Shown one piece after another: positions 9,622 to 18,113 of a DNA stretch of 64,000 bases (positions are counted from its first letter, which is position 1; every line of letters starts with the position of its first letter). Made by a program: the position numbers and the translations under genes. The notes beneath the pieces were generated by a model. That model saw only the letters and a list, made by a program, of their open reading frames with translations, ran no database searches and was not told the DNA's origin. The stretch is taken from contig CAJTTN010000005.1 of assembly GCA_910579215.1 (NCBI GenBank), positions 53,358 to 117,357 on the forward strand. Direction: 5' to 3'. The stretch is from an uncultured Anaeroplasmataceae bacterium (GTDB lineage: Bacteria; Bacillota_I; Bacilli_A; Acholeplasmatales; Anaeroplasmataceae).

Positions 9622-10182
9622 TTATTCTTCGTACATATCCTCATAATCATCCATAAGATCATTGTACTTATCTTCATTAAAGTCGTCTTCTGAATATCTT
9701 TCTGTCAAATCACCATCGATGATAGCCTCATCATCGTCGTCATATTCCTCATCTTCATAATCAGAGTCTTCTTCATCCTCATCATATTCTTCATCGTCGT
9801 CGTACTCATCATCCTCATCGTCGTCTTCGTCTTCGTCTTCATCATACTCGTCAACTTCATCTTCAAGAACATCAAGTACTTCGTCCTCTTCTACTGGTTC
9901 ATCTAAATCTGCACCCTTAACATTAAATGCGGATCCATCTTTATCATATTCATCTAAAGATTGACGTTTTTTAAGATCCCATTCCTCATTCCCCATATAT
10001 ACGAATTTTGAGCTAGTCGTTATATCAATATATAATTGTGTTGAAATTGTACCATCTACGTCATCTAGTCCCTTTATTTCTAAAACTTCTTTTATAAGCG
10101 CACGAATGGATTGCTGTGTCTTTTTTTGTTCCATTAAATAGATTGCAACTTCTAATAATGACATCTGTGAAACATTTTCCAT
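9622..10182 (-). CDS. rpoE: RNA polymerase delta subunit
   Basis: Residues 1-90 form the HARE-HTH domain (SQMSLLEVAIYLMEQKKTQ..., ending EEWDLKKR) and the C-terminal half is almost wholly Asp/Glu, the hallmark of the Bacilli-type delta subunit. Delta binds RNA polymerase, helps displace it from DNA and RNA, and sharpens promoter selectivity to initiating NTP levels. GGAGG eight bases before the ATG at 10182 picks this start over the in-frame one nine codons upstream. The gene has its own promoter and terminator but sits next to a DUF1934 gene, as rpoE and ywiB do in Bacillus. Low-complexity GAY/GAR repeats encode the acidic tail. Confidence 0.93.
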   Translation of the reverse strand: MENVSQMSLLEVAIYLMEQKKTQQSIRALIKEVLEIKGLDDVDGTISTQLYIDITTSSKFVYMGNEEWDLKKRQSLDEYDKDGSAFNVKGADLDEPVEEDEVLDVLEDEVDEYDEDEDEDDDEDDEYDDDEEYDEDEEDSDYEDEEYDDDDEAIIDGDLTERYSEDDFNEDKYNDLMDDYEDMYEE

Positions 10183-10214
10183 GAAATAATCCTCCAATAT
10201 TTGAAACACTAGAT

Positions 10215-10243
10215 ATTTTACTAAAGATTTACAAAATTATCAA
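10215..10243 (-). promoter_or_regulatory. Vegetative-type promoter for rpoE
   Basis: On the minus strand, -35 TTGATA (10243-10238) and -10 TAAAAT (10220-10215) are separated by 17 nt and placed about 33 nt before the rpoE start. Confidence 0.6.
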
Positions 10244-10259
10244 GTGTTTTCGTTAAAAT

Positions 10260-10634
10260 TCAAGTTTTACTTTTAAAAAACGAAAATTGAATTCTTTGTT
10301 GTGAGACTTCGTCTCCTTCAATACTCATCGTATAAGCTATTCTTATCCTAGAATTTTCAATTTTTAACTCAGTTGTCCGAATAGAAAAAGAAAACTCTAG
10401 CCCATCTTTATTATTATATACTCCATGAGTTATCTTATTTAAGCAAAACTGCATATCCATAGTACAATACCCAAATCGTCTTAATGTGACGAAATCTGTA
10501 GTTTTAGTTAATTCTATAGAAGTATCTTTGAGCGACTTGTCCAAAAATGTATATGTATTATGATATACAGTTGCTTCCGATTGATATGCTATTTTATGAT
10601 TTTCTTGATCGATGCTTAGAAAGGATACTACCAT
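10260..10634 (-). CDS. DUF1934 (YwiB-like) beta-barrel protein
   Basis: The 124 residues match the DUF1934 pattern: alternating strands, a central RRFGYCTMDMQF, a ...THGVYNNKDGLEFSFSIRTTEL block and a final IRIAYTMSIEGDEVSQQRIQFSF strand pair, a lipocalin-like barrel. In Bacillus ywiB lies in the rpoE-argS neighbourhood, so synteny supports the assignment. Function of the family is unknown. It begins nine nt after the bofA-like gene and is preceded by AGGAGG, so it is probably the last gene of the dnaX-ybaB-recR-bofA transcript. Confidence 0.8.
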   Translation of the reverse strand: MVVSFLSIDQENHKIAYQSEATVYHNTYTFLDKSLKDTSIELTKTTDFVTLRRFGYCTMDMQFCLNKITHGVYNNKDGLEFSFSIRTTELKIENSRIRIAYTMSIEGDEVSQQRIQFSFFKSKT

Positions 10635-10642
10635 ACTTCCTC

Positions 10643-10825
10643 CTACAATATCAACAATATTAACAAAACTATAAATCCAGGCAATCTAAAAAAGCCAATC
10701 AAAACAATAGATAATATATTTAAGGGAAGACTTAGATTTACAAATTGCCCAATTAAGTTAAATACTAGTACTGAAACAACACCAATTACTATAGACTTAA
10801 AAACATATTTGATAGCTTTTAGCAT
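10643..10825 (-). CDS. bofA: BofA-family membrane protein
   Basis: This 60-residue, almost wholly hydrophobic protein has two predicted membrane spans and the family signature LIGQ....LPLNILSIVLIGFFRLPGF. In Bacillus, BofA holds the SpoIVFB protease inactive and so delays pro-sigma-K processing during sporulation; bofA lies close downstream of recR there, as here. The gene order and motif make the family likely. BofA homologues also occur in lineages not known to sporulate, so it does not prove sporulation by itself. Confidence 0.78.
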   Translation of the reverse strand: MLKAIKYVFKSIVIGVVSVLVFNLIGQFVNLSLPLNILSIVLIGFFRLPGFIVLLILLIL

Positions 10826-10859
10826 AAAATCACCAGTTAAGTATATGATGATTTCTATG

Positions 10860-11462
10860 TTAATATTCTCTACGTCCTTCCATAGCTTTAAGAAGTGTCA
10901 TTTCATCAGCATATGACATCTCGCCACCAACAGGGAGACCATGAGCTATTCTCGTCACTTTCACAGGATGACTTTGCAATACTTCCTTTATATATCTTGC
11001 TGTAATTTCGCCTTCTAATGTAGCATTTGTAGCTAATATAACTTCATCTAGCTCCTCTTTTTTTACTAGATCTACTAAGGATTCAATATTTAAGTTTTCT
11101 ACTCCAATCCCTTTAGATATACTGATAGCCCCATGTAGAACATGATAAATGCCATTATATTCATTTACATTTTCCACAGTATATAAATCTTTAATAGTTT
11201 CTACAACTAATATTTGTTTATGATTTCTTGTAGAATCCTTACATATACTACAAATCTCTTCCTCACAAATATTTCCACACTTTTTACAAAGATGAACATT
11301 TTCTTTCACATCCAATAGACGCTTAGAAAACTGTGTGGCTTGATCTAACGTCATTTTTGTATAGACATATAGTGCATAGCGCTCTGCAGTTTTTTTACCA
11401 ACAGAAGGTAGCCTTGAAAAATCTTCAATTAAATCCTCTAATGGCTTAGGATATTTTAACAT
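10860..11462 (-). CDS. recR: Recombination protein RecR
   Basis: The 200-residue length is exact for RecR. It has an N-terminal helix-hairpin-helix (SRLPSVGKKTAERYALY), a C4 zinc finger at about 57-72 (CKKCGNICEEEICSIC), then a Toprim domain (ILVVETIKDLYTVE, EVILATNATLEGEITARYI) and the conserved RIAHGLPVGGEMSYADEMTL end. It works with RecO and RecF to load RecA at single-strand gaps; recF lies at 22.6 kb. Its ATG overlaps the stop of ybaB by one base, indicating coupling. Confidence 0.96.
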   Translation of the reverse strand: MLKYPKPLEDLIEDFSRLPSVGKKTAERYALYVYTKMTLDQATQFSKRLLDVKENVHLCKKCGNICEEEICSICKDSTRNHKQILVVETIKDLYTVENVNEYNGIYHVLHGAISISKGIGVENLNIESLVDLVKKEELDEVILATNATLEGEITARYIKEVLQSHPVKVTRIAHGLPVGGEMSYADEMTLLKAMEGRREY

Positions 11463-11764
11463 TAGAATAAGCCACCAAATCCGCCACCGAAGCCTCCTAA
11501 AACCTTTTGAGATTCAGCTTCTAATTTTTTTGTAGCATCGTTTAATGCTGCCACAATCGTATCCTCTATCATCTCAATATCATCCTTAGACTCTAAAGCA
11601 TCTGGATCTATTTTTACTGATACTACTTCGTGATTTCCTTTTACCTCAACAGTAACCATGCCACCTCCAGCAGTTCCAGTAAATACTGTGGCCTCTAGCT
11701 TTTCCTGTGCTTCCATCATTTGTTTTTGCATTTTCTTTAAACGCATCATTGCTTGCTGATTCAT
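11462..11764 (-). CDS. ybaB: Nucleoid-associated protein YbaB/EbfC family
   Basis: The 100 residues begin with a long helix (MRLKKMQKQMMEAQEKLEAT), followed by TGTAGGGMVTVEVKGNHEVVSVKIDPDAL, the family signature, and end in a Gly/Phe-rich tail. The homodimer binds DNA. The order dnaX-ybaB-recR is conserved in most Bacteria. It starts four nt after the dnaX stop. Confidence 0.95.
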   Translation of the reverse strand: MNQQAMMRLKKMQKQMMEAQEKLEATVFTGTAGGGMVTVEVKGNHEVVSVKIDPDALESKDDIEMIEDTIVAALNDATKKLEAESQKVLGGFGGGFGGLF

Positions 11765-11768
11765 TTTA

Positions 11769-13523
11769 TTAATCCTCCAAAATTTCTAATTTTTCTTTAT
11801 CAATAAGTTCCTTCACTTTTTCAAGTGATTCATCTATTTCTTCAATAAATTCAGGCTCTTTTCTTTTTATTACACCAATTTTTATTTTTTCTAAATTCAC
11901 TTTAGGATTTTCTTGTGTATATTTTGATCTATAGTCTAATCTAATTTTATTCCAAATGCTTTTTGGTAAACAAATATAATCTGTTATATTTGCATTAAAA
12001 TTACTAAAAATCTCCATTATTTTTTGATAATTTTCATAGCGCATAAGTCTATTACAATAGCCCAAATCGTTTAATACAACGATAAATTTATTTTCGTTTA
12101 CCGCAACAATCTCTCCTGCAACTAAGATTTGAGCAATAAATACGCCTGAATATTCAACACCAATTTGACTCCATATAGCCTGTAATCGTGACTTCCTTGA
12201 TTTAGAAGCTGAATTTAAAATTTCTTCAATCTCCTCAATTTGAACCTCTTCCTCATGTTTATCTTCTGGTTCCTTTATTGGTTCAGAAGTAATTGTATTT
12301 TGAATTTGAATTACCTCTTCCTTAGAAGGAATGGTTACAGGAATCGTTTCTTTCATAGGAGCTTCTTGTTTAGGTATAGATAGCATATGTATTGTATGCT
12401 CAAGCTGTTCTATTCGATATAAAAGATTGGCTTCTTCATTTAGCTTAATATCACTTATTTTTAAAATAGCTAACTCTAAATAAGCACGTTTTTGATTAGA
12501 AAATCTCATATTGTTATTTGTCTCATTCAAAATATCTAGCCAATCATAAATAATCTTAGGCACAATTTTTTTAGCAAATTCAATAAAGTCTTCCATATGG
12601 AATTCTAATCTATCATCCAATACAGCATTATTTTTATATAATAGAACATCTCTTAGAAAAATAATACAATCATTAAGAATTCTAGGTACTTCTTTTCCTT
12701 GCTTTAAAATTTGATCTACCTGTTTTAAAGCATCTGTACTATTTCCATTCAAACAGAAATCTAATATTTTTAAAAGTTCCTTATAGCTTACATTTCCACT
12801 TACAGCTAATACATCCTCTAGGGTTATCTCCTCATGAACACTAAAAGAAATGGTCTGATCAAATAAAGACAGAGCGTCTCTCATTCCTCCCTCCGCAGAG
12901 GAAGCTATTTGTGTAAATGCCTCTTCCGACATCTTGATTCCCTCTTGTTGAGCAACAACTTTTAATCTTTTTAAAATTTCTTCAATAGATAGGGATTGAA
13001 AATCAAAGCGTTGACATCTAGACAATATCGTAGCTGGAAGCTTATAAGGCTCCGTTGTTGCTAAAATAAAAATGACATGCTTTGGAGGCTCCTCTAGAGT
13101 TTTTAATAGTGCATTAAATGCTGCATTAGAAAGCATATGAACCTCATCTATAATATATACCTTATATTTACCAACAGAGGGCATATATTTCACACTATCT
13201 CTTAAGGCTCTTATATCATCTGCACCATTATTAGAAGCAGCATCTATTTCAATTACATCTGCTACAGTTCCCTTTTGAATTCCTTGACAAATATCACAAG
13301 TATCACAAGGCTCTATTGTAGGTCCATGCTCACAGTTTAAGGCCTTAGCCATTATTTTAGCAAGCGTTGTTTTTCCAGTACCTCTAGGTCCACAAAATAA
13401 ATAAGCATGTGCAACTTTATTTAATTTTATAGCATTTTGTAATGTTTTTATAATGTGCTGTTGACCAACAACATCTACAAACTTTTGTGGTCTATAGGCT
13501 CGATATAATGCAACATATGCCAT
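11769..13523 (-). CDS. dnaX: DNA polymerase III subunits gamma/tau
   Basis: The 584-residue protein carries an AAA+ clamp-loader core: Walker A GPRGTGKT at 45-52, a C4 zinc module (CEHGPTIEPCDTCDIC), Walker B IIDEVH near 125 and the sensor region ILATTEPYKLPATILSRCQRF. The C-terminal part (from about 370) has an acidic linker and a tau-like tail. It loads the DnaN clamp encoded at 24-25 kb. GGAGG lies ahead of the ATG. I saw no convincing slippery heptamer plus hairpin, so one product is the simplest reading. Confidence 0.96.
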   Translation of the reverse strand: MAYVALYRAYRPQKFVDVVGQQHIIKTLQNAIKLNKVAHAYLFCGPRGTGKTTLAKIMAKALNCEHGPTIEPCDTCDICQGIQKGTVADVIEIDAASNNGADDIRALRDSVKYMPSVGKYKVYIIDEVHMLSNAAFNALLKTLEEPPKHVIFILATTEPYKLPATILSRCQRFDFQSLSIEEILKRLKVVAQQEGIKMSEEAFTQIASSAEGGMRDALSLFDQTISFSVHEEITLEDVLAVSGNVSYKELLKILDFCLNGNSTDALKQVDQILKQGKEVPRILNDCIIFLRDVLLYKNNAVLDDRLEFHMEDFIEFAKKIVPKIIYDWLDILNETNNNMRFSNQKRAYLELAILKISDIKLNEEANLLYRIEQLEHTIHMLSIPKQEAPMKETIPVTIPSKEEVIQIQNTITSEPIKEPEDKHEEEVQIEEIEEILNSASKSRKSRLQAIWSQIGVEYSGVFIAQILVAGEIVAVNENKFIVVLNDLGYCNRLMRYENYQKIMEIFSNFNANITDYICLPKSIWNKIRLDYRSKYTQENPKVNLEKIKIGVIKRKEPEFIEEIDESLEKVKELIDKEKLEILED

Positions 13524-13536
13524 AATATTTCCTCCT

Positions 13537-14298
13537 TTATTTTGTGTCTAAATAATAAACATGCTGAATTCCTTCTGCATCTATAAAGCGATAATAAGTT
13601 ATATAAGTTTCTCCACTTATTAGTAAATCATATACAGATGTTGTAAAACCATCCTTATTTAAATTGACTCCAATGGAAGCAAATGCCTTCGCTACTAAAT
13701 CACTACAATAGGATTTATTTTTGGTATTAAACAAAAAGGAATAATTATAAGGGTCTCCTGCCAAGGCTAATCCTCTAGCAATAACTCTATGTCTTTCCTC
13801 TTCTGTCATTTTTACTCGAAGTCCAATGATAGGATATTTATACCTTGTCCAATAAGCTTTAGAGCAGGTATCTGCCAAGTTTAAATCATCATTTAATCCA
13901 GAGGATTCTACTGTATATAATTCATTCACATGATCTAAAGCATCCTCATATTCTCCTAAAACTAAGGCTGCATGTCCTCCTGCAAACAAAGATATAAATT
14001 CATGTACAAAGGGGATTTCCAGCTCTGAGGTCAATGTAATCAATATATCTCCTGCATTACCAGGATACTGTTCAACCCCAATTTGCTGTTTTACAGGCAA
14101 AGTCTCGTCTGATGGTATAGCATAGAGTTTTGTCATTTCCGTAGATTCTTCTGCATTGTAAATTGCTTTATTTTTAAAATTTTCAATTAAAACATCTGCA
14201 TATATGGTTTTTGTTATTGCGCTAGTTAGTCCTCCAACCACGACAAATAATACTGAAACTTCTATACAGGTTAATAAATATTTTATTATTTTTTTCAT
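13537..14298 (-). CDS. Membrane-anchored permuted NlpC/P60-like cysteine hydrolase
   Basis: After one transmembrane segment (about 9-30), the extracellular part shows the YiiX/YebB-like (C92, permuted papain fold) order: GDILITLTS (about 83-91), catalytic His109 in AGGHAALVLG, then Cys198 in SYCSDLVAKAF. Members of this group cleave amide or thioester bonds in cell-wall or lipid substrates; the exact substrate cannot be told. It lies 13 nt upstream of dnaX on the same strand, a position not expected for a replication gene, and seems to be a local neighbour rather than a partner. Confidence 0.72.
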   Translation of the reverse strand: MKKIIKYLLTCIEVSVLFVVVGGLTSAITKTIYADVLIENFKNKAIYNAEESTEMTKLYAIPSDETLPVKQQIGVEQYPGNAGDILITLTSELEIPFVHEFISLFAGGHAALVLGEYEDALDHVNELYTVESSGLNDDLNLADTCSKAYWTRYKYPIIGLRVKMTEEERHRVIARGLALAGDPYNYSFLFNTKNKSYCSDLVAKAFASIGVNLNKDGFTTSVYDLLISGETYITYYRFIDAEGIQHVYYLDTK

Positions 14299-14364
14299 AT
14301 CCCTATTTTACCATACTGAGAATAAAAATACTAGAGTAGAGCTTTCAAATTTACGATTATTCCT

Positions 14365-15489
14365 CTATTTCGTTTTTGATTTTCTCATTTTTTTCTTGAA
14401 AAATAATTTGAAATTTTCTTGCCATAAAATACGATATCTATGAACCATTTTTTTGAAATAAATTCTATCCGCTTTCGTTAAATTTTTATAGCGTTTAAAT
14501 ATACCCACAAGAGAACGAATCGGATGTCTAAACCAATCTAAAACAGTAGCATAGGAATGCTCCATACCAACCTTAAACAAAATATGTAAAAATTTCTTTC
14601 TATTATCTATGGAAGTCGTCTCAATATAATCGCCAACCGTTTTCTCAAAGGTTAAAGAAAAAATCGTTACACTTTTAACATATCGAAAGGTTCCTTTTTT
14701 TGTTAACAACCAATTATAAGGATCATGTTGGAATATACTTACACCTCTTGCCTTAACAAAATGAATATGATTGGAATGATACAGAAGAATTCCAATCATA
14801 GCATTCCCACAAGAAAATTTTTTTATCCTATGTTCAATTTTATGAAATTCTTTTGTTTTATAAATATCAGTTTGAAAGCCTGGACCATCATAATCTAATA
14901 TTAATTTTATTTTACTCTGAAGTTCTTCCTTTACAGATAAAGAAGCATATACTGCCAAATTTCCTCCCTTAGAATGGCCACATACATATATAGGTAAATC
15001 TCTTTTATTTCCTACTCTTTCAAAATAGCGGCTAGCTTCCTTTTGTGAAGGAATAACTTCTAAGAAGGACATATTTAAATCTTCCTTCCAGCCCAAAAGA
15101 GTAACATCTGTTCCTCGATAGGTGATAAACATAGTATTGTTAATAAAAAACGTCATAGCACAAAACTGAAGCACCTCATCTACATTAAAAAGATTTGTAA
15201 AATAGTTTGCTTTCAAATTTTTAAATCTCAAAGATTTTTTTAAATAGAAAATCAATTTTTCATTATTTTTTCGATCTAAAGTTCCTTGACAAATTGCTTT
15301 AATTGTTGATGAATCAAAGCAATCAATTAAGCTCACGTCCTCTTTCGTGTCATCTATTGAGGGAATAAGAGTATCTAGGTTTAAATAGGAAAGCTGAGAA
15401 AGAATTAAGCCATCAACCTCATTTAAAGGAAATTCCTCAAAGGATTTATTCCCATAACGTTTCATATAATATAAAATATTTTTCATCAA
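14365..15489 (-). CDS. DUF2974 (Mbeg1-like) alpha/beta hydrolase
   Basis: The 374 residues contain a lipase-type nucleophile elbow G171-H-S173-K-G-G, preceded by FITYRGTDVTLLGWKEDLNMSF, the oxyanion-region signature of this family, and followed by DYDGPGF. No signal peptide, so cytosolic or membrane-peripheral. Family members are annotated as lipase-like, without a settled substrate. The ATG overlaps the stop of the helicase gene as ATGA, so the two are coupled. The C-terminal end is strongly basic. Confidence 0.78.
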   Translation of the reverse strand: MMKNILYYMKRYGNKSFEEFPLNEVDGLILSQLSYLNLDTLIPSIDDTKEDVSLIDCFDSSTIKAICQGTLDRKNNEKLIFYLKKSLRFKNLKANYFTNLFNVDEVLQFCAMTFFINNTMFITYRGTDVTLLGWKEDLNMSFLEVIPSQKEASRYFERVGNKRDLPIYVCGHSKGGNLAVYASLSVKEELQSKIKLILDYDGPGFQTDIYKTKEFHKIEHRIKKFSCGNAMIGILLYHSNHIHFVKARGVSIFQHDPYNWLLTKKGTFRYVKSVTIFSLTFEKTVGDYIETTSIDNRKKFLHILFKVGMEHSYATVLDWFRHPIRSLVGIFKRYKNLTKADRIYFKKMVHRYRILWQENFKLFFKKKMRKSKTK

Positions 15490-17807
15490 GCTTCCCCCTT
15501 TTTAAAAAATTCTAATACCTCTTTTTTTAGAGAGTATGCGTTTGTAATAATTTTTCTATTTTGCCAGTGCTTAGGCATTAATCCTTGATATTTCATATAG
15601 GTAAATCTTTCATCAATCAACAGAGCAATTCCCCGATCCTTTTCACTACGTATAACACGACCAACTGCTTGTATAACCTTAGTAAACCCAGGATAAGTAT
15701 AAGAATAATCAAAGCCATTTTGATATTTTTCTTCAAAATAATCTTTTAAAATATTATTTTCATCACAATACATTGGCAACCCAACACCAACAATAATGAC
15801 GCCATTCAACCAATCTCCTATCAAATCGATTCCCTCTGCATAAACTCCACCTAATACAAAGAAACCAACTTTACAACCACTTGTTGATTTAAAAAGTTCA
15901 ATAATAGCATTTCTTTCCTGCTCAGTATCCGAAGACTTTTGTACAATCACTTCAAAATCAACGTCTCCTAAAGCATCCACAACCATTTGCATATATTGAT
16001 AGGATGGAAAAAATACGATATAATTTCCAGCTTTGACAGAGGTAATGATTTCAATTGCTTCAACAATATAATCTATAGAATATATTCTATCCTTATATTT
16101 TGTTGATATTTTATTATGAATCATAATATCTAAATTAGCGGGATCAAATGGAGATTGTAGTTCTAAAAACTTTCCTTTTCCTTGAGTTAATAAATCAGCA
16201 TGATATTGAAACGGGGTTAAAGTAGCTGAAAAAAATACGATTCCCTTAATAGAGCTTTCTATGGTTTCTAATAAAAATACAGAAGCATCCAAACACATCA
16301 TGGATACTTGTATAATATCTTGTTCTAATTTGGCTATAAATCGATGAGTTGGACCAAAATAAGTTGAAATTTGTATAAAATTTAAAATTTTAAAATAAAT
16401 CTCCAAGGCTTCATCCTTGTGAGCAATTTTTTTATTGTCGATGAAGATTGTATCACATTTAGTTAAGATTGTTTTTAAAATGGTTATCAATTCTGTATCT
16501 AAGGCTTGATTCACATATATCGTAGTTTCTGCTAAAAGTTCTCTATAGCTATTTAATCGTTCAATAGCTTTATTACAATCTGAACGTATTAATGGTTTAA
16601 GCCCTGTCAAAGCCTTTCTTAAGATTCGTAAATCCTCTTCTGTAAGAACTGCAGAATACATTTCTTTACTCCTTGAGATTAAATTGTGAGCTTCATCCAC
16701 TAATACCTTTGGTTGATAGACAGAATTTTCAAAATACCGAATTAATCTTACTCTTGGATCAAAGACATAGTTATAATCAGCTAAAATTACATCACAATAG
16801 TAGGACAAATCTAAACTAAATTCAAACGCACAGATACGAAATTTGTTTGCTACTGTACTGATAATTTGTTCATCAAAGGTATCCCAATTTTGAAATATGT
16901 ATTCTATTGCTTCTCTGATTCTGTCAAAATACCCAATAGCGAAAGGACAGTCCTCTGGTTTACAATTTTTAAATTTTGAATTACAAATTTTATTTTTAGC
17001 GGTTATATTTATGGTTTTTATTCTCAAGCCTTTTTCTTCTAATATTTTTATTGCAGCTAAGGGGGCATTTTTTCCACTCCCTTTAGCGGTACAATAAAAT
17101 AACTTATCCTTGGCTTGTAAAGTTTTTAATGTAGCAAATAGGGTTGCCATAGTTTTTCCTATGCCAGTGGGAGCAATTGCATAAAGAATATCCTTTGTTT
17201 TCATAATTTGATAACATGCTTTCATCATGTCTCTTTGACCTGGACGCATCATAGAAAACGGAAACTTAATAGACTGAATTGTCTCTTCTTTTCGCTTTAT
17301 AGCCTCTTGATTAATTTCTACCCACTCCATATATTTTTCTAATAAAAAGAAAAAATAATCCTCTAGTTCTTGAGTATTTACAATATAATCAAATAGTTTT
17401 GTCTTAAAATCTATCGTTGATACATAGGTTAATCTCATATGAATTGTTGTCATTTCATTTTCTAATGCATATAAATAGGAATATACCTTTAATTGTGCTA
17501 AATGGTCTTCTTTAATTTCTAACTCTTCAAAATCCATTTGTGTGGATTTTATTTCTTCGATAATAATCTCATCATCTATATTTAATACACCATCTATAAA
17601 ACCATGCAAAACTATAGGTTTATTATGATAGGTCATTTCCTTTTTTATATAAACTTCACTTTTACTTTTATCATTATATTTTTTTTGTAGCAATTTATGC
17701 AATCTGCTACCTTCTTCATAATCCTGTGATGAAAAATATTCACTTGTCAAATTACCTGATCGACACACATATTGAGCCAATTCCTTAACAGCAATTTTTA
17801 TTTCCAT
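15486..17807 (-). CDS. XPD/DinG-type helicase with N-terminal PD-(D/E)XK nuclease domain
   Basis: The 773-residue fusion has a RecB/Cas4-like nuclease domain at about 1-170 (D72 in GFIDGVL and E85-I-K87), then a superfamily 2 Rad3/XPD helicase. Walker A is APTGIGKT (212-219), the DEAH box begins at D371, and motif VI is QAVGRVIRSEKDRG. Cysteines C275, C282, C287 and C326 between motifs Ia and II are suited to a 4Fe-4S cluster. Such proteins unwind DNA 5' to 3' and probably act in repair. It lies downstream of gyrA but is separated by a terminator and about 300 nt. Function in the cell is inferred from domains. Confidence 0.85.
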   Translation of the reverse strand: MEIKIAVKELAQYVCRSGNLTSEYFSSQDYEEGSRLHKLLQKKYNDKSKSEVYIKKEMTYHNKPIVLHGFIDGVLNIDDEIIIEEIKSTQMDFEELEIKEDHLAQLKVYSYLYALENEMTTIHMRLTYVSTIDFKTKLFDYIVNTQELEDYFFFLLEKYMEWVEINQEAIKRKEETIQSIKFPFSMMRPGQRDMMKACYQIMKTKDILYAIAPTGIGKTMATLFATLKTLQAKDKLFYCTAKGSGKNAPLAAIKILEEKGLRIKTINITAKNKICNSKFKNCKPEDCPFAIGYFDRIREAIEYIFQNWDTFDEQIISTVANKFRICAFEFSLDLSYYCDVILADYNYVFDPRVRLIRYFENSVYQPKVLVDEAHNLISRSKEMYSAVLTEEDLRILRKALTGLKPLIRSDCNKAIERLNSYRELLAETTIYVNQALDTELITILKTILTKCDTIFIDNKKIAHKDEALEIYFKILNFIQISTYFGPTHRFIAKLEQDIIQVSMMCLDASVFLLETIESSIKGIVFFSATLTPFQYHADLLTQGKGKFLELQSPFDPANLDIMIHNKISTKYKDRIYSIDYIVEAIEIITSVKAGNYIVFFPSYQYMQMVVDALGDVDFEVIVQKSSDTEQERNAIIELFKSTSGCKVGFFVLGGVYAEGIDLIGDWLNGVIIVGVGLPMYCDENNILKDYFEEKYQNGFDYSYTYPGFTKVIQAVGRVIRSEKDRGIALLIDERFTYMKYQGLMPKHWQNRKIITNAYSLKKEVLEFFKKGEA

Positions 17808-18069
17808 ATTTTCACCACCTATTTTTAATTATATCATAAAATGATCAATAAAATCTAAAGGATATAAAATAATTATATTTTCTAATGCTCTAACAATACG
17901 TTTTTATTTAACTTTTAAGACTTATAAATACTCTTTTTTTAACTTATATAGTTCTTTAGTTTTTTAAAAATAATAGCTAATTTTAAAATCATTTAATCAA
18001 AAAATAAAGTTCGACGCTTTGTGGTTATTTTTTTAGTTCATTCGCCAAAAACGCAATCTTTTATAAAAT
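17808..18069. other. AT-rich intergenic stretch
   Basis: No open frame, tRNA or clear structured RNA was seen here. It holds the promoter side of the helicase gene and the run-off of the gyrA terminator. Confidence 0.6.
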
Positions 18070-18107
18070 AAAAATTGGTTCATTTTTTTAGTTTAGAACC
18101 AATTTTT
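18070..18107 (-). terminator. Intrinsic terminator after gyrA
   Basis: AAAAATTGGTTC (18070-18081) pairs with GAACCAATTTTT (18096-18107); on the minus strand it is followed by TATTTTATAA. It closes the S4-recF-gyrB-gyrA operon. Confidence 0.85.
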
Positions 18108-18113
18108 ATTTTT

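Noticed and set aside
9740-9860. Tandem repeat in rpoE
   Set aside because: The repeated GAT/GAA-like triplets simply encode the acidic tail that is normal for the delta subunit.
11769-13523. Programmed frameshift in dnaX
   Set aside because: No clear slippery heptamer with a hairpin was found at the gamma/tau border, and the frame is intact.
13524-13536. SRP RNA gene upstream of dnaX as in Bacillus
   Set aside because: Only 13 nt separate dnaX from the hydrolase gene, and the conserved GGAA-loop core was not found nearby.
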